Source: Planktothrix serta PCC 8927
GTDB taxonomy: Bacteria > Cyanobacteriota > Cyanobacteriia > Cyanobacteriales > Microcoleaceae
Reading direction: 5' to 3'
Length of the DNA: 36,327 nucleotides
NCBI RefSeq assembly: GCF_900010725.2
Contig: NZ_LR734882.1
Span: 32,798-69,124, forward strand
Positions 1-7,600 of the stretch are shown here, one piece after another. Below the pieces are notes generated by a model, which was not told where the DNA came from, did no database searches, and worked only from the letters and a program-made list of their open reading frames with translations. How positions within the stretch are numbered: the stretch's first letter is position 1; each line of letters opens with the position of its first letter. A program made the position numbers and the translations under genes.

Positions 1-1
1 T

Positions 2-81
2 GCAGCAAAGATTACAGCAGAAACCCGGATTTCTTCAACGAGATTTCTGTTATAGCAGCAAAGATTACAGCAGAAACCCGG
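2..81. repeat. 27-bp direct repeat with GAAACCCGG motif
   Basis: A 27-bp string beginning GCAGCAAAGATTACAGC and ending AAACCCGG occurs at 2-28 and again, identical, at 55-81. The motif belongs to the GAAACC(C)GGTTTC near-palindrome family that recurs near 5940, 7523-7587, 8374-8387 and 9191-9390. It lies just after the stop of the secreted-protein gene and ends the gltX operon side of the window. Confidence 0.8.
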
Positions 82-93
82 TTTCTTCATCTA

Positions 94-591
94 CTATTGT
101 TTATCTGTAATTTGAATGATATAAGGGTGATAGGTATTCGGTTTATAAGACCCAACCCAAATTTCATATTTTCCCGATAACCATTGACCTTCAATACTGG
201 GATTCATATCTTTAGAATCATCACTACACCAACTTCCTCCAGGCCCGCGAATGACTAAAACAGTATCTTCACTACTTTGGACTTGGAGTTTTAAATAATC
301 AAAAAAACTGGTTAAAATCAAAGTATGATCGGGTTGTTGATCCACATAACCCATACAAGTTCCTGTTTGAGTGTCTTCTCGCCCTGCGGTATCTTGTGCT
401 AAAGCTGGCCCCCCACTTAATCCTCGAATTAATAGCGGGTTGGGGCTAAATTTAGGGTTCAGGGTAATGTTTTCAAACATGGGGGTGGATGCGCTGTCAA
501 ACGGTTGAGCTTGAACTGAACGAGGCAGTAATAACCCAACCGTCATGATCACAACGCCCAATGCTAAATTTTTTAGAGTTGCATTAGTCAT
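94..591 (-). CDS. secreted PPC-like hypothetical protein
   Basis: 165 aa. Residues 1-28 look like a Sec signal peptide: a hydrophobic stretch (LALGVVIMTVGLLL) followed by VQA before QP, a good signal peptidase I site. The mature part ends in a beta-rich domain with the pattern SSEDTVLVIRGPGG, WCSDD and GKYEIWVGSY, which resembles the pre-peptidase C-terminal (PPC) type beta-sandwich of secreted bacterial proteins. Two cysteines (in TCMGY and SWCSDD) could form a disulfide after export. No catalytic motif is visible. The gene is last in the apparent gltX-CAAD operon, 17 bp after the CAAD stop. The role is unknown; PPC-like assignment is by pattern only. Confidence 0.8.
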   Translation of the reverse strand: MTNATLKNLALGVVIMTVGLLLPRSVQAQPFDSASTPMFENITLNPKFSPNPLLIRGLSGGPALAQDTAGREDTQTGTCMGYVDQQPDHTLILTSFFDYLKLQVQSSEDTVLVIRGPGGSWCSDDSKDMNPSIEGQWLSGKYEIWVGSYKPNTYHPYIIQITDKQ

Positions 592-608
592 TGTTGGAAC
601 CGTTTTAT

Positions 609-1742
609 TTATGACTTTTTACCCAGAATTTCTTCTTTGAGGGTATTAAAATCTGCGCTGAGTTCCTTGCGATTATCTGCTTTTAAGAGATAACGATAAA
701 TAAACCAAGCTGAATATCCTAAACCAACGGTTTCAAATGTGGGTTTGATTAGAGGAATTTCATTAATAATTTCTACTAATCCCACTAAAATTTTGAAGGT
801 AATTAAGAGGGCAATTAGTAAACCCACTGTGGTTAAAGGACGCTTGTATTCCTTAAAGAAACTCCCTAAATTTTCAGGGAGTTGAGATAAAAACGCGAGA
901 ACTTCTTCTTTCATAGGTTGTAAGGATTGGTTAACAGAATCATACGAGAATGAAGTTGGAGAATCAATAACAACCTCAACTTTAGAGGCACTTGTCGTCA
1001 TCGGTTCAGCATTGAATAAAATCTCCGTTGCTGAAGTTCTAACCCATTCCGGTTGCACTTCAACAGGTTCCGGTTCCAGGATCGGAGGCAAGTTTTCCAG
1101 CACTTGTTCCACCACTGCTTGATCCGTCAACGGCTCCGGTGTGGGTTCAATCACCGGGGGTAGATCTTCAACAACCTGTTCCACGACTGCTTCTGTCGTC
1201 ACAGGTTCCTCGGCCACAGGTTCAGGTGTGGGTGCTTCCACCGCTACAGGTTCCTCGGCCACAGGTTCGGGTGTGGTTGCTTCCGGTGGAAGCAACTCAT
1301 CCAGAACTTGTTCGATCACGGCTTGATCTGTTAAAGGTTCCGGTGCAGGTTCTTCCACAACTGGGGGCTCCTCCGCCACAGGTTCCGGCGCAGGTTCTTC
1401 CACAACTGGGGGTTCCTCCGCCACAGGTTCCGGCGCAGGTTCTTCTACAACTGGGGTTTCCTCCGCCACAGGTTCCGGTGCAGGTTCTTCCACTGGGGAT
1501 AATTCTTCAAGAACCTGTTCTACAATTGCTTCATCCGTAATCGGTTCCGTCGGGGTTACGGACTCCTCAACCGGAGTTTCAACAATTGGGGACTCTGAAG
1601 ATGGGGATAGGGGGGAATCAACTCCCGTTTCTGCCTCAGATGCTTGGGCGGGTGTCGAATCAACTGTAGGCTTAGATTTTTTAGATTGGGAAGAATTGCC
1701 CTTGGCATCGGATGATTTGCGAGATCTGGGAGAATTTGCCAT
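609..1742 (-). CDS. CAAD-domain (CURT1-like) membrane protein with Pro/Glu-rich arm
   Basis: 377 aa. Residues 1-60 are Ser/Lys/Pro-rich. Residues 61-233 are an acidic, low-complexity Pro/Glu/Val arm built of EEPAPEPVAEE and PEPLTDQAVVEQVL type repeats. Residues ~285-377 match the CAAD domain: an amphipathic helix (LAFLSQLPENLGSFFKEY), membrane helices at ~303-324 and ~332-353, then an amphipathic tail. CAAD was first described as an appendage of some cyanobacterial aminoacyl-tRNA synthetases that places them at thylakoid membranes; the stand-alone domain is related to plant CURT1, which bends thylakoids. The gene starts 20 bp after the gltX stop, so it is very likely cotranscribed with the GluRS gene. 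It could tether GluRS in trans or act in membrane curvature; the sequence does not decide. Confidence 0.85.
   Translation of the reverse strand: MANSPRSRKSSDAKGNSSQSKKSKPTVDSTPAQASEAETGVDSPLSPSSESPIVETPVEESVTPTEPITDEAIVEQVLEELSPVEEPAPEPVAEETPVVEEPAPEPVAEEPPVVEEPAPEPVAEEPPVVEEPAPEPLTDQAVIEQVLDELLPPEATTPEPVAEEPVAVEAPTPEPVAEEPVTTEAVVEQVVEDLPPVIEPTPEPLTDQAVVEQVLENLPPILEPEPVEVQPEWVRTSATEILFNAEPMTTSASKVEVVIDSPTSFSYDSVNQSLQPMKEEVLAFLSQLPENLGSFFKEYKRPLTTVGLLIALLITFKILVGLVEIINEIPLIKPTFETVGLGYSAWFIYRYLLKADNRKELSADFNTLKEEILGKKS
1356..1490 (-). repeat. 45-bp (15-aa) tandem repeat in the CAAD gene
   Basis: Three consecutive copies of a 15-residue unit (EEPAPEPVAEExPVV, residues 85-129) followed by a partial fourth copy. 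A second, longer repeat type (PEPLTDQAVxEQVLxxLPP) flanks it. Length variation between strains is likely for such an array. Confidence 0.8.
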
Positions 1743-1762
1743 GATATCTGCCTCGTTAAAAA

Positions 1763-3211
1763 TTAACCCTGTAAAACAGTTTGAAAACGAATTAAATCAA
1801 TCCCTTTTTGATGGAACAATAACCAAGATTCGATTAAATCTGGGCCGTGCATTGTTCCCATCAAAGCTGCTCTGAGCGATCGCATCACTAAACCTTTTTT
1901 GACGTTTGTTTCTTTCATCGCACTATTAATCATTGCTTTCGCAGCATCCGATGTTAAGGGTTGATCCCGTTGTTGGGTTATTTTATCCTGAATTGCCTGC
2001 ACAATTGCGATCGCACCTTCCTGTTGCAATTGCGTTTTTGCTTCAGTGTCTAACTCAACGGTTGGGGTAAAAAATAATCGGCTCATTTCCACCCCATCTT
2101 TAAGCGTTGTTAAACTAGGGCCAATTAATGCCGTCAGTTGCTCTAACCAAGCGCCATCTGAATTTGGGTCAAATTCATAACCCGCTTCTTGCCAATAGGG
2201 GATTAATGACGTCATTAATTCGGGTATCGGCAGTTTATGAAGATATTGGCTATTAATCCAATTCAATTTATCCCAATCAAATTTTGCCCCAGCTTTATTG
2301 ACTCGATCAAAACTAAAGTGTTTAGCCGCTTCTTCTAAAGTAAATAATTCTTGAGTCGCATCGGGTGGAGTCCAACCCAATAACGTCATATAATTGGCTA
2401 AAGCTTCTGGGGTATATCCCATCGTTTTAAAATCAGAAATCGAGGTGACACCATCTCGTTTTGATAATTTACGACCCTCAGCATTTAGAATTAACGGCGT
2501 ATGACCAAATTCAGGAATAGCCGCATTTAACGCTTCATAAAGCAAAATTTGTTTAGGAGTATTAGAAATATGATCTTCACCCCGAATCACCTGGGTAATT
2601 TTCATATTAATATCATCGACAACCACCACAAAATTATAAAGCGGTTGCCCAATTTTACCCTCACCAGACGCTCTAGCAATCACCATATCACCGCCTAAAT
2701 CACTGCCTTTCCAGGTGACTTTTCCCCGAACTAAATCCGTCCAACTAATTTCTCGATCATCCTCAATTCTAAAGCGAATCACAGCTTGACGACCTTCCGC
2801 TTCAAATTCTGCTTGCTGTTCGGGAGTCAGATGACGATGGCGGTTATCATAGCGAGGCGCCTCATTTCTAGCTTTCTGGGCTTCTCGCATGGCGTCTAAT
2901 TCTTCTGGGGTACAATAGCAACGATAGGCTAACCCTTTTTCCAATAAGGTTTTGATATTTTGACCATACAACTCTAAACGATCGGATTGATAAAACGGCC
3001 CCTCATCCCAAGTTAAGCCTAACCAGGTTAACCCGGCTAGAATGTTTTCAGTATATTCAGGGCGAGACCGTTCTAAGTCGGTATCTTCAACTCGTAAAAC
3101 AAACGTGCCACCTTGGTTACGCGCAAATAACCAGTTAAATACAGCAGTTCTGGCAGTTCCTATATGTAAATTTCCGGTTGGACTTGGAGCAAGACGAACT
3201 CTAACACTCAT
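1763..3211 (-). CDS. gltX: glutamyl-tRNA synthetase
   Basis: 482 aa, the usual length for a bacterial discriminating or non-discriminating GluRS. It charges tRNA-Glu (and in cyanobacteria usually also tRNA-Gln for later amidation), feeding both translation and 5-aminolevulinate synthesis for tetrapyrroles. The class I signatures are present: HIGT at residues 16-19 in the [13 protein letters not shown] block and KLSKR at 248-252 in place of KMSKS. The C-terminal helical anticodon-binding region (about 320-482) is complete. No CAAD domain is fused to this copy; instead a free CAAD gene follows 20 bp downstream. The ATG start gives the standard [14 protein letters not shown]-terminus. Confidence 0.97.
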   Translation of the reverse strand: MSVRVRLAPSPTGNLHIGTARTAVFNWLFARNQGGTFVLRVEDTDLERSRPEYTENILAGLTWLGLTWDEGPFYQSDRLELYGQNIKTLLEKGLAYRCYCTPEELDAMREAQKARNEAPRYDNRHRHLTPEQQAEFEAEGRQAVIRFRIEDDREISWTDLVRGKVTWKGSDLGGDMVIARASGEGKIGQPLYNFVVVVDDINMKITQVIRGEDHISNTPKQILLYEALNAAIPEFGHTPLILNAEGRKLSKRDGVTSISDFKTMGYTPEALANYMTLLGWTPPDATQELFTLEEAAKHFSFDRVNKAGAKFDWDKLNWINSQYLHKLPIPELMTSLIPYWQEAGYEFDPNSDGAWLEQLTALIGPSLTTLKDGVEMSRLFFTPTVELDTEAKTQLQQEGAIAIVQAIQDKITQQRDQPLTSDAAKAMINSAMKETNVKKGLVMRSLRAALMGTMHGPDLIESWLLFHQKGIDLIRFQTVLQG

Positions 3212-3335
3212 ATCAATATCAATTTTAATTTAACAGGGGAGGATTGCCCCATTGGTTGTGAAAATACACAGATATTATCAGCTTACCATTATTCAGTCGC
3301 CTCAGCACAAAATTTTCTCCAAAGCGGGTCAAAGG

Positions 3336-4088
3336 TTAAGATTTTTCAAAGACCAGAAAATGTTGTTGCGGTAAAAAAGATTGGGTTTCTCGCCATTTTA
3401 AACCGACGGCTGCCATTTCTTTTTTAACTTGTTTCTCTGACATTTTATGCAGTCCTTTAATTAAAATAAACGGATTTTCTTGACGATATTCTAATAATAC
3501 AACCCGTCCGCCCGGTTTTAACGCTTTCACAATTTCCTGCATCATTTCTTGAGGATATTGAAACTCATGATAAGCATCCACCATCAAAGCTAAATTAATA
3601 CTAGATTCGGGTAAATTAGGATTATTTACTGTCCCTAATATTGGTTCTACATTGGGAATATTTTCCTGAGTTTTAACAAAGTTAATTAAATCTAACATTT
3701 GCGGTTGTACATCAACAGCTAAGACCTTTCCTAGGGGAACTAAAGGACTGATTCTAAAGGTAAAATATCCAGTTCCTGCACCAATATCTGCCACAATATC
3801 AGTAGGTTTTAAATCTAAAGCTGCGATCGCTTGTTGAGGTTGTTCTGAACTGTCTCGACCCGGACGTTCTAACCATCCGGCTCCTTCATGACCCATGACT
3901 TGAGCAATTTCCCGACCTAAATAAAATTTACCAATACCATCGGGACTGTGAAGGATGCGATATTGATAAACTTGATCAACTCTAGGAGAGGTTAAGGCTA
4001 GAATAGGATCAGGATTGAGTAGACATCCCCACAAAATCACCGCAATGCAACAAATAATCAAGGATAAATATTGATACAAAGGTTTCAT
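3336..4088 (-). CDS. membrane-targeted class I SAM methyltransferase
   Basis: 250 aa. A Rossmann methyltransferase fold is indicated by motif I DIGAGTGYF at residues 101-109, an acidic LAVDVQP strand end, and a later LKPGGRVVLLEY block. Residues 1-32 are a hydrophobic segment (LSLIICCIAVILWGCLL) that reads as a signal peptide or membrane anchor; C22 could be a lipobox cysteine, though W at -2 is atypical. A conserved-looking block GHEGAGWLERPGRDSSEQP precedes the catalytic core. Similar exported-looking methyltransferases exist in cyanobacteria, but the substrate is unknown and SAM is not expected outside the cytoplasm. It lies 124 bp upstream of gltX on the same strand and may be expressed separately. 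Confidence 0.8.
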   Translation of the reverse strand: MKPLYQYLSLIICCIAVILWGCLLNPDPILALTSPRVDQVYQYRILHSPDGIGKFYLGREIAQVMGHEGAGWLERPGRDSSEQPQQAIAALDLKPTDIVADIGAGTGYFTFRISPLVPLGKVLAVDVQPQMLDLINFVKTQENIPNVEPILGTVNNPNLPESSINLALMVDAYHEFQYPQEMMQEIVKALKPGGRVVLLEYRQENPFILIKGLHKMSEKQVKKEMAAVGLKWRETQSFLPQQHFLVFEKS

Positions 4089-4220
4089 AGGAGTTTACAT
4101 TAGATTCCAACTTTTGTTAGACTAGCAAACAATAGCAAAAAATTGATTAAAATTGTTTAAATCGGTGTTAGGGTGCTAAAAAGATCAACTTAACCTCATG
4201 TTTCATAGGAGAATCATACC

Positions 4221-4550
4221 TTGCGGCGAGAATATAACAAATTAGTGCGCGATCGCATCCCCGAACTGATTCAAAAATCAGGGTATCAATGTGATATTAA
4301 AACCTTGTCTGAAACCGAATATCGTCAAGCTTTGCGCGATAAAATTCTGGAAGAAGCCCAAGAAGTTGCCCAAGCTTCTGACCGTGAATTAGTCCAGGAA
4401 TTAGCCGATTTATTAGAGGTAATAGACGCCTTAATGGAAAGTTATGGGATTGAAAATGAATGTATTTTATTAGAACGAGATCATAAACGCGCAGAAAAAG
4501 GAGGCTTTGAACACAAAATCAAATTACTCTGGACGGAAGCGATCGCGTAA
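4221..4550 (+). CDS. MazG-like nucleotide pyrophosphohydrolase
   Basis: 109 aa, starting at TTG; an AGGAG ribosome site at 4207-4211 sits 9 nt before it and no ATG fits the conserved N-terminus YNKLVRDRIPEL. The all-alpha NTP pyrophosphatase motif is visible as EEAQEV (EExxE) followed by ELADLLEVIDAL (ExxD), which would bind Mg2+ and a nucleotide triphosphate. Family members are annotated as phosphoribosyl-ATP pyrophosphohydrolase-like or as house-cleaning NTPases. No histidine-biosynthesis neighbour is present, so a sanitising role is more likely than HisE. It stands alone, divergent from the methyltransferase gene. Confidence 0.85.
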   Translation: MRREYNKLVRDRIPELIQKSGYQCDIKTLSETEYRQALRDKILEEAQEVAQASDRELVQELADLLEVIDALMESYGIENECILLERDHKRAEKGGFEHKIKLLWTEAIA

Positions 4551-4636
4551 CTGTTAAAAGACTCCTCAATTTTAACCGCTAAAAAATTTCCTAGGCAAAC
4601 AACAGGTTAGGGTTGTTCACTTTTACCCCACCAGAA

Positions 4637-4712
4637 TTTAAGCAGTTGTCGATTTTCGATCTGCTTAAATAGATGGAATCTCCCTCGTTCTACGAGGGGG
4701 TGGATGTCAATG
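4637..4712 (+). mobile_element. orphan IS200/IS605-type right end
   Basis: A perfect 9-bp stem TTTAAGCAG/CTGCTTAAA (4637-4645 with 4661-4669) is followed by TAGATGGAATC, a second stem CCCTCG/CGAGGG (4682-4687 with 4693-4698) and the tail GTGGATGTCAAT. The GAATC-hairpin-GGATGTCAA layout is the same as at the right end of the TnpB element at 35531-35583 (reverse strand) and at 31573-31612. No transposase gene is attached here, so this is a relic or a non-autonomous end. Confidence 0.65.
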
Positions 4713-4780
4713 ATGTATTCTTATAAAAAATGCGGTATCATCAGTAAAACTTCAATTTTAAACGATATCAAGATCGGTTA

Positions 4781-5389
4781 ATGTTTAGCAATTATTCCCT
4801 ACCCTGGTTAAAGGCTTCCTATACCTTACCTGTTGTTTATTCCCGACTGGTTTGGTGGTCAATGATGTATCCCTCAATCTGCGCCAGCGAACTCTGGAAA
4901 GCCTATTGGAAATCTAACTTATCCCCAACTGCTTCTCCCTCTCCTCTCCCAGAGGAACCCATTGTTGTGACCATCTTAGAGGAGATCGCTGAAGCGGTGG
5001 TTGAAGTTGAACCTGTCGAGATTCTTCCCCTAGCTAAAGCAGAAATTCCCCTCACTTTAGAACCACCCCCTATTGTTGAGGAAAAACCCTTGACAATACT
5101 AACAGTTGAAGCTGTACAAACTCCTTCTATTTCAATAGAAACTCTACCCCAATCTTTACCCCTTCCTTCTCGACAAAAACCCGAAAATCGCAAGCGAGTT
5201 ATCAGATTATTACAGTCTTTTGCCATTACTCAATTAGAGGATATTAATCGTTTAACCTTAGATCGAACTAAATCCTTAGCAAAAGCGTTAGGAATTTCTC
5301 AAAGTATTCAAGGGGAGAAGAAAAAAGTCGCCGTTCTCAAGGATGAAGTCAAACAACGATTACTAGATGCGGCGTTATTAGAAGCTTAA
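4781..5389 (+). CDS. hypothetical protein with acidic Pro-rich linker
   Basis: 202 aa, family not recognised. The N-terminus (1-45) is aromatic and Trp-rich, residues ~50-135 are an acidic Pro/Glu/Val-rich linker, and residues ~138-202 are a charged helical region (RVIRLLQSFAITQLEDINRL ... KKKVAVLKDEVKQRLL), possibly a small SAP- or Rho-N-like helical domain; this is only a guess from pattern. The ATG is preceded by no strong ribosome site, and a later Met is possible. It ends 26 bp before the next gene, suggesting cotranscription with the phosphorothioation-associated homologue. Confidence 0.6.
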   Translation: MFSNYSLPWLKASYTLPVVYSRLVWWSMMYPSICASELWKAYWKSNLSPTASPSPLPEEPIVVTILEEIAEAVVEVEPVEILPLAKAEIPLTLEPPPIVEEKPLTILTVEAVQTPSISIETLPQSLPLPSRQKPENRKRVIRLLQSFAITQLEDINRLTLDRTKSLAKALGISQSIQGEKKKVAVLKDEVKQRLLDAALLEA

Positions 5390-5415
5390 GACTCTATGAT
5401 TCATTCTAATCAGTT

Positions 5416-5886
5416 ATGGCTATTACACGAATTAGAATCGCTAAAGATAAAGCAGAATTAGTGCGATCGCTGACGGAAATAGAAGGCAAAACAGGGCCAT
5501 TTCAAACCTATGCTGATGTGGTAGCTTTTGCTGCTTTATTAGGAAAACGACGTCAAAAACGAATTCCAATCGATGGACTTTCTAAACGTGATCCAGGGCC
5601 GATTTCAATGGAAGTTTTTATTTCTAGGGGATACGATGGGATTATTAAATTAGTAGCGATCGCCGAAACCCAAAATCCTAAACTTTTATCTCCTTTTGAA
5701 CTCGAAGCCGAAGAACAACGAGCATTAATCTTTGAAGAATATGCGAATGGAGGATTAGAAATATTGCGGGAAGAATGTCGCGGTACTGTTGATTATTCAG
5801 ATCGATTATTATTAATATTAATGGCAGAACGCGATCGCCCCTCTCAACCCGAAGGCGAATTTGATTTAACTCGTTTTCTCAGTTAA
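5416..5886 (+). CDS. DNA phosphorothioation-associated protein 4 homologue
   Basis: 156 aa. The N-terminal half (IRIAKDKAELVRSLTEIEG, TGPFQTYADVVAFAALLG, KRIPIDGL) and the ISMEVFISRGYD block match the family I know as dnd system-associated protein 4, found near dnd phosphorothioation genes but also alone in many cyanobacteria. The molecular function is not established. No dndB, dndC, dndD or dndE gene is present in this window, so a link to DNA modification is not supported here by context. The start ATG gives the typical MxxTRIRIAKDKAELV-like N-terminus. Confidence 0.65.
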   Translation: MAITRIRIAKDKAELVRSLTEIEGKTGPFQTYADVVAFAALLGKRRQKRIPIDGLSKRDPGPISMEVFISRGYDGIIKLVAIAETQNPKLLSPFELEAEEQRALIFEEYANGGLEILREECRGTVDYSDRLLLILMAERDRPSQPEGEFDLTRFLS

Positions 5887-5937
5887 ATATCTTCTATAGC
5901 AATCTTAAATAGGTTGTAATATTTTAGGGTTGGGGCT

Positions 5938-6090
5938 GGGAAACCCGGTTTCTGATTCTCCTGTTGAGGTATAATTTAACTAGACTCATATCAGGAAGTT
6001 AAGGTTATAACTGATAGTTCCCAGGACACAGGGGCTTCTCAATTCTGTTGCGATCGCAGCTTATAATTTAGCGTATTAGTTATTTAGTCA
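5938..6090 (+). pseudogene. decayed duplicate of the TPR-CHAT leader and 5' region
   Basis: A GAAACCCGGTTTCTGATTCT repeat is followed by a leader (TTAGACT...ATCAGGAAGTTAAGGTTAT) and then ATAACTGATAGTTCCCAGGAC, matching the start region of the large CHAT gene at 9399-9463. After that, CTTCTCAATTCTGTT matches 9719-9733, and a 25-nt stretch ending AGTTATTTAGTCAA (6067-6091) matches 9790-9814 at 23 of 25 positions. This is an internally deleted fragment of a second CHAT gene. The leader has a TATAAT at 5970-5975, which could now help drive the TA genes that follow. Confidence 0.7.
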
Positions 6091-6108
6091 ATCTGAGGAA
6101 ATTGTCAA

Positions 6109-6420
6109 ATGGAAATGGTCATTTCAGAACATATTCAGATAACTCCCGATGTTTGTGGAGGTAAACCGCGAATTGCCGGACATCGAATTAAAGTGCAGGA
6201 TATTGTCATTTGGTCTGAAGAAATGGGGATGTCACCCGATGAGATTTTGTACCACTACCCATCGATTACTTTAGCTGATGTCTATGCGGCTTTAGCTTAT
6301 TATCACGACCATCGAGAAGAAATCCGATCTCAAATTCGGGCAGATGAAGCGTTTGTCCAAGAAATGCAAGCACAAACTCCTTCTCTCCTACAAGAAAGGT
6401 TAAAGCGTCGAAATGCCTAA
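6109..6420 (+). CDS. DUF433 antitoxin
   Basis: 103 aa. The DUF433 winged-helix-like pattern is clear: ITPDVCGGKPRIAGHRIKVQDIV followed by MSPDEILYHYPSITLADVYAALAYYHDH. DUF433 proteins are the usual partners of DUF5615 PIN-like toxins and are thought to bind DNA and autoregulate. GAGGAA at 6095-6100 gives an 8-nt spacing to this ATG, favouring it over the ATG two codons later. The gene overlaps the next by 8 bp, typical of TA pairs. The ribosome site begins directly after a fragment of the CHAT gene. Confidence 0.9.
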   Translation: MEMVISEHIQITPDVCGGKPRIAGHRIKVQDIVIWSEEMGMSPDEILYHYPSITLADVYAALAYYHDHREEIRSQIRADEAFVQEMQAQTPSLLQERLKRRNA

Positions 6421-6748
6421 AACAATTCGGTTTCATCTGGATGAAAATGTCAGTAATGCCATTGCAGAGGGTTTGCGACGACGGGGAATTGATGTCACCA
6501 CCACATCAGAAACTGATTTGATCGGTGCATCGGATCACGAACAAATTAATTTTGCCATTGAACAAAAACGAGTCATTTTTACCCAAGATACAGATTTTTT
6601 GCGGATAGCTAGAGCCGGAATCCCTCATAATGGCATTGTTTACTGTCAACAAAAAAGTCACTCGATTGGAGATATTATTCGCGGTTTGACTTTGATTTGG
6701 GAATATTTAGAACCAGAGGAAATGCAGTCTAAGGTCGAGTTTATTTGA
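6413..6748 (+). CDS. DUF5615 PIN-like toxin
   Basis: 111 aa. The N-terminal FHLDENVSNAIAEGLRRRGIDVTTT and the central ASDHEQINFAIEQKRVIFTQDTDFLRIA show the acidic residues of the DUF5615/Mut7-C PIN-like fold (D in LDEN, D in TQDTDF), expected to form a metal-dependent RNase site. It overlaps the DUF433 gene by 8 bp and so is probably translationally coupled. The last 19 bases of its coding end plus the following bases were copied to 7601-7630. Confidence 0.9.
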   Translation: MPKTIRFHLDENVSNAIAEGLRRRGIDVTTTSETDLIGASDHEQINFAIEQKRVIFTQDTDFLRIARAGIPHNGIVYCQQKSHSIGDIIRGLTLIWEYLEPEEMQSKVEFI

Positions 6749-6770
6749 GTTGTTGCTAAGGAAAAAAACG

Positions 6771-6947
6771 ATGAAAGGGATTCAATTTGTTGTGAATGAT
6801 GCTGGGGAAAAGCAGGCGGTATTAATTGATTTAATGGAGTGGGGTGAGTTGTGGGAAGACTTCTATGATTTGTTGGTGGCTCATACTCGTCAGGATGAGG
6901 AGGAGGTGTCTTGGGAGGAGTTAAAACAGCAAATTTGCTTATCGTAG
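6771..6947 (+). CDS. small antitoxin-like protein without a partner
   Basis: 58 aa from the ATG at 6771, chosen because TAAGGAA at 6757-6763 is a good ribosome site and the N-terminus MKGIQFVVNDAGEKQAVLIDL matches small cyanobacterial antitoxins of the Phd/RelB-like group; an upstream TTG at 6750 would add 7 residues. The C-terminal half is acidic (DEEEVSWEEL), as expected for a toxin-neutralising tail. No toxin gene of its own follows; the next pair starts 41 bp later. It could be a solitary remnant or share the downstream toxin. Confidence 0.7.
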   Translation: MKGIQFVVNDAGEKQAVLIDLMEWGELWEDFYDLLVAHTRQDEEEVSWEELKQQICLS

Positions 6948-6988
6948 TTAGAGGAACTCTAAGTTAAAATACAATCAATTAACCTATT

Positions 6989-7201
6989 ATGCAAAAAGTC
7001 AATTTTAATCAAGTTTTAGAAATGGCAGAATCTCTGTCTGAGTCAGAGCAAGATTTTTTAATTGAAATTCTCCAAAAACGATTAGGGGAAAAAAGGAGAA
7101 AGGAAATTGCTGCCAGTATTGCCGAAGCTCATGCAGAATATAAGCAGGGAAAAACGCAAAAAGTTACCGTAGATGAGTTAATGGCGGAATTAGATGAATG
7201 A
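6989..7201 (+). CDS. RelB-like antitoxin
   Basis: 70 aa, mostly helical: NFNQVLEMAESLSESEQDFLIEILQKRL, then a basic stretch GEKRRKEIAASIAEAHAEYKQGK and an acidic end VDELMAELDE. This is the common cyanobacterial addiction-module antitoxin shape. It overlaps the toxin start by ATGA (7198-7201). Its own first ~50 bp is duplicated at 8459-8508. Confidence 0.8.
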   Translation: MQKVNFNQVLEMAESLSESEQDFLIEILQKRLGEKRRKEIAASIAEAHAEYKQGKTQKVTVDELMAELDE

Positions 7202-7479
7202 ACTTAATCACTTCATCAGCTTTTAAACGCGCTCTTAAAGCTACAGTTCAGAAAAATCCTCAGTTGAAAGTGAGAATTGCAGAAAGATTAAAATTGTTAG
7301 AAAGGGAACCTTTTAATCCTATCTTGAGAACACATAAATTAAAAGGAGATTTAGCGGGTGCTTGGTCTTGTATTGTAGATTATGATTGTCGCATTGTGTT
7401 TAATTTCGTGACGAATGAAAACACAGGAGAAGAAGAGATTCTATTAATTAATATAGGAACTCATGACGAAGTTTATTAA
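7198..7479 (+). CDS. RelE/YafQ-family mRNA interferase toxin
   Basis: 93 aa. The RelE fold pattern is visible: FKRALKATVQKNPQLKVRIAERLKLL, a basic strand RTHKLKGDLAGAWSCIVDYDCRIVFNF, and the C-terminal GTHDEVY that carries the catalytic His of YafQ-like enzymes. Such toxins cut mRNA on the ribosome. Translation is coupled by the 4-bp ATGA overlap with the antitoxin. A piece of this gene (around 7232-7258) reappears at 7630-7657. Confidence 0.9.
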   Translation: MNLITSSAFKRALKATVQKNPQLKVRIAERLKLLEREPFNPILRTHKLKGDLAGAWSCIVDYDCRIVFNFVTNENTGEEEILLINIGTHDEVY

Positions 7480-7522
7480 GGATGTTGTTTACTTCACAGG
7501 AACGAGAACAACCTAAACTCCT

Positions 7523-7597
7523 AGAAACCGGGTTTCTACAACAATCTTTTTATCCTCACCCAACTTTAAGGAAGAAACCCGGTTTCTGATTCTGCTG
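7523..7597. repeat. ~70-bp repeat with two GAAACC(C)GGTTTC palindromes
   Basis: AGAAACCGGGTTTCT at 7523-7537 and AGAAACCCGGTTTCT at 7573-7587 are joined by ACAACAATCTTTTTATCC-type sequence with a TTTAAGGA end. The same unit recurs (with changes) at 8340-8400, 9239-9307 and 9323-9395. The two arms are inverted copies of each other, so the whole unit could fold as one hairpin. Confidence 0.85.
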
Positions 7598-7600
7598 TTA

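Noticed and set aside
1139-1540. Open frames on the plus strand across the CAAD gene
   Set aside because: They are antisense shadows of the Pro/Glu-rich repeat; the repeat keeps all frames open.
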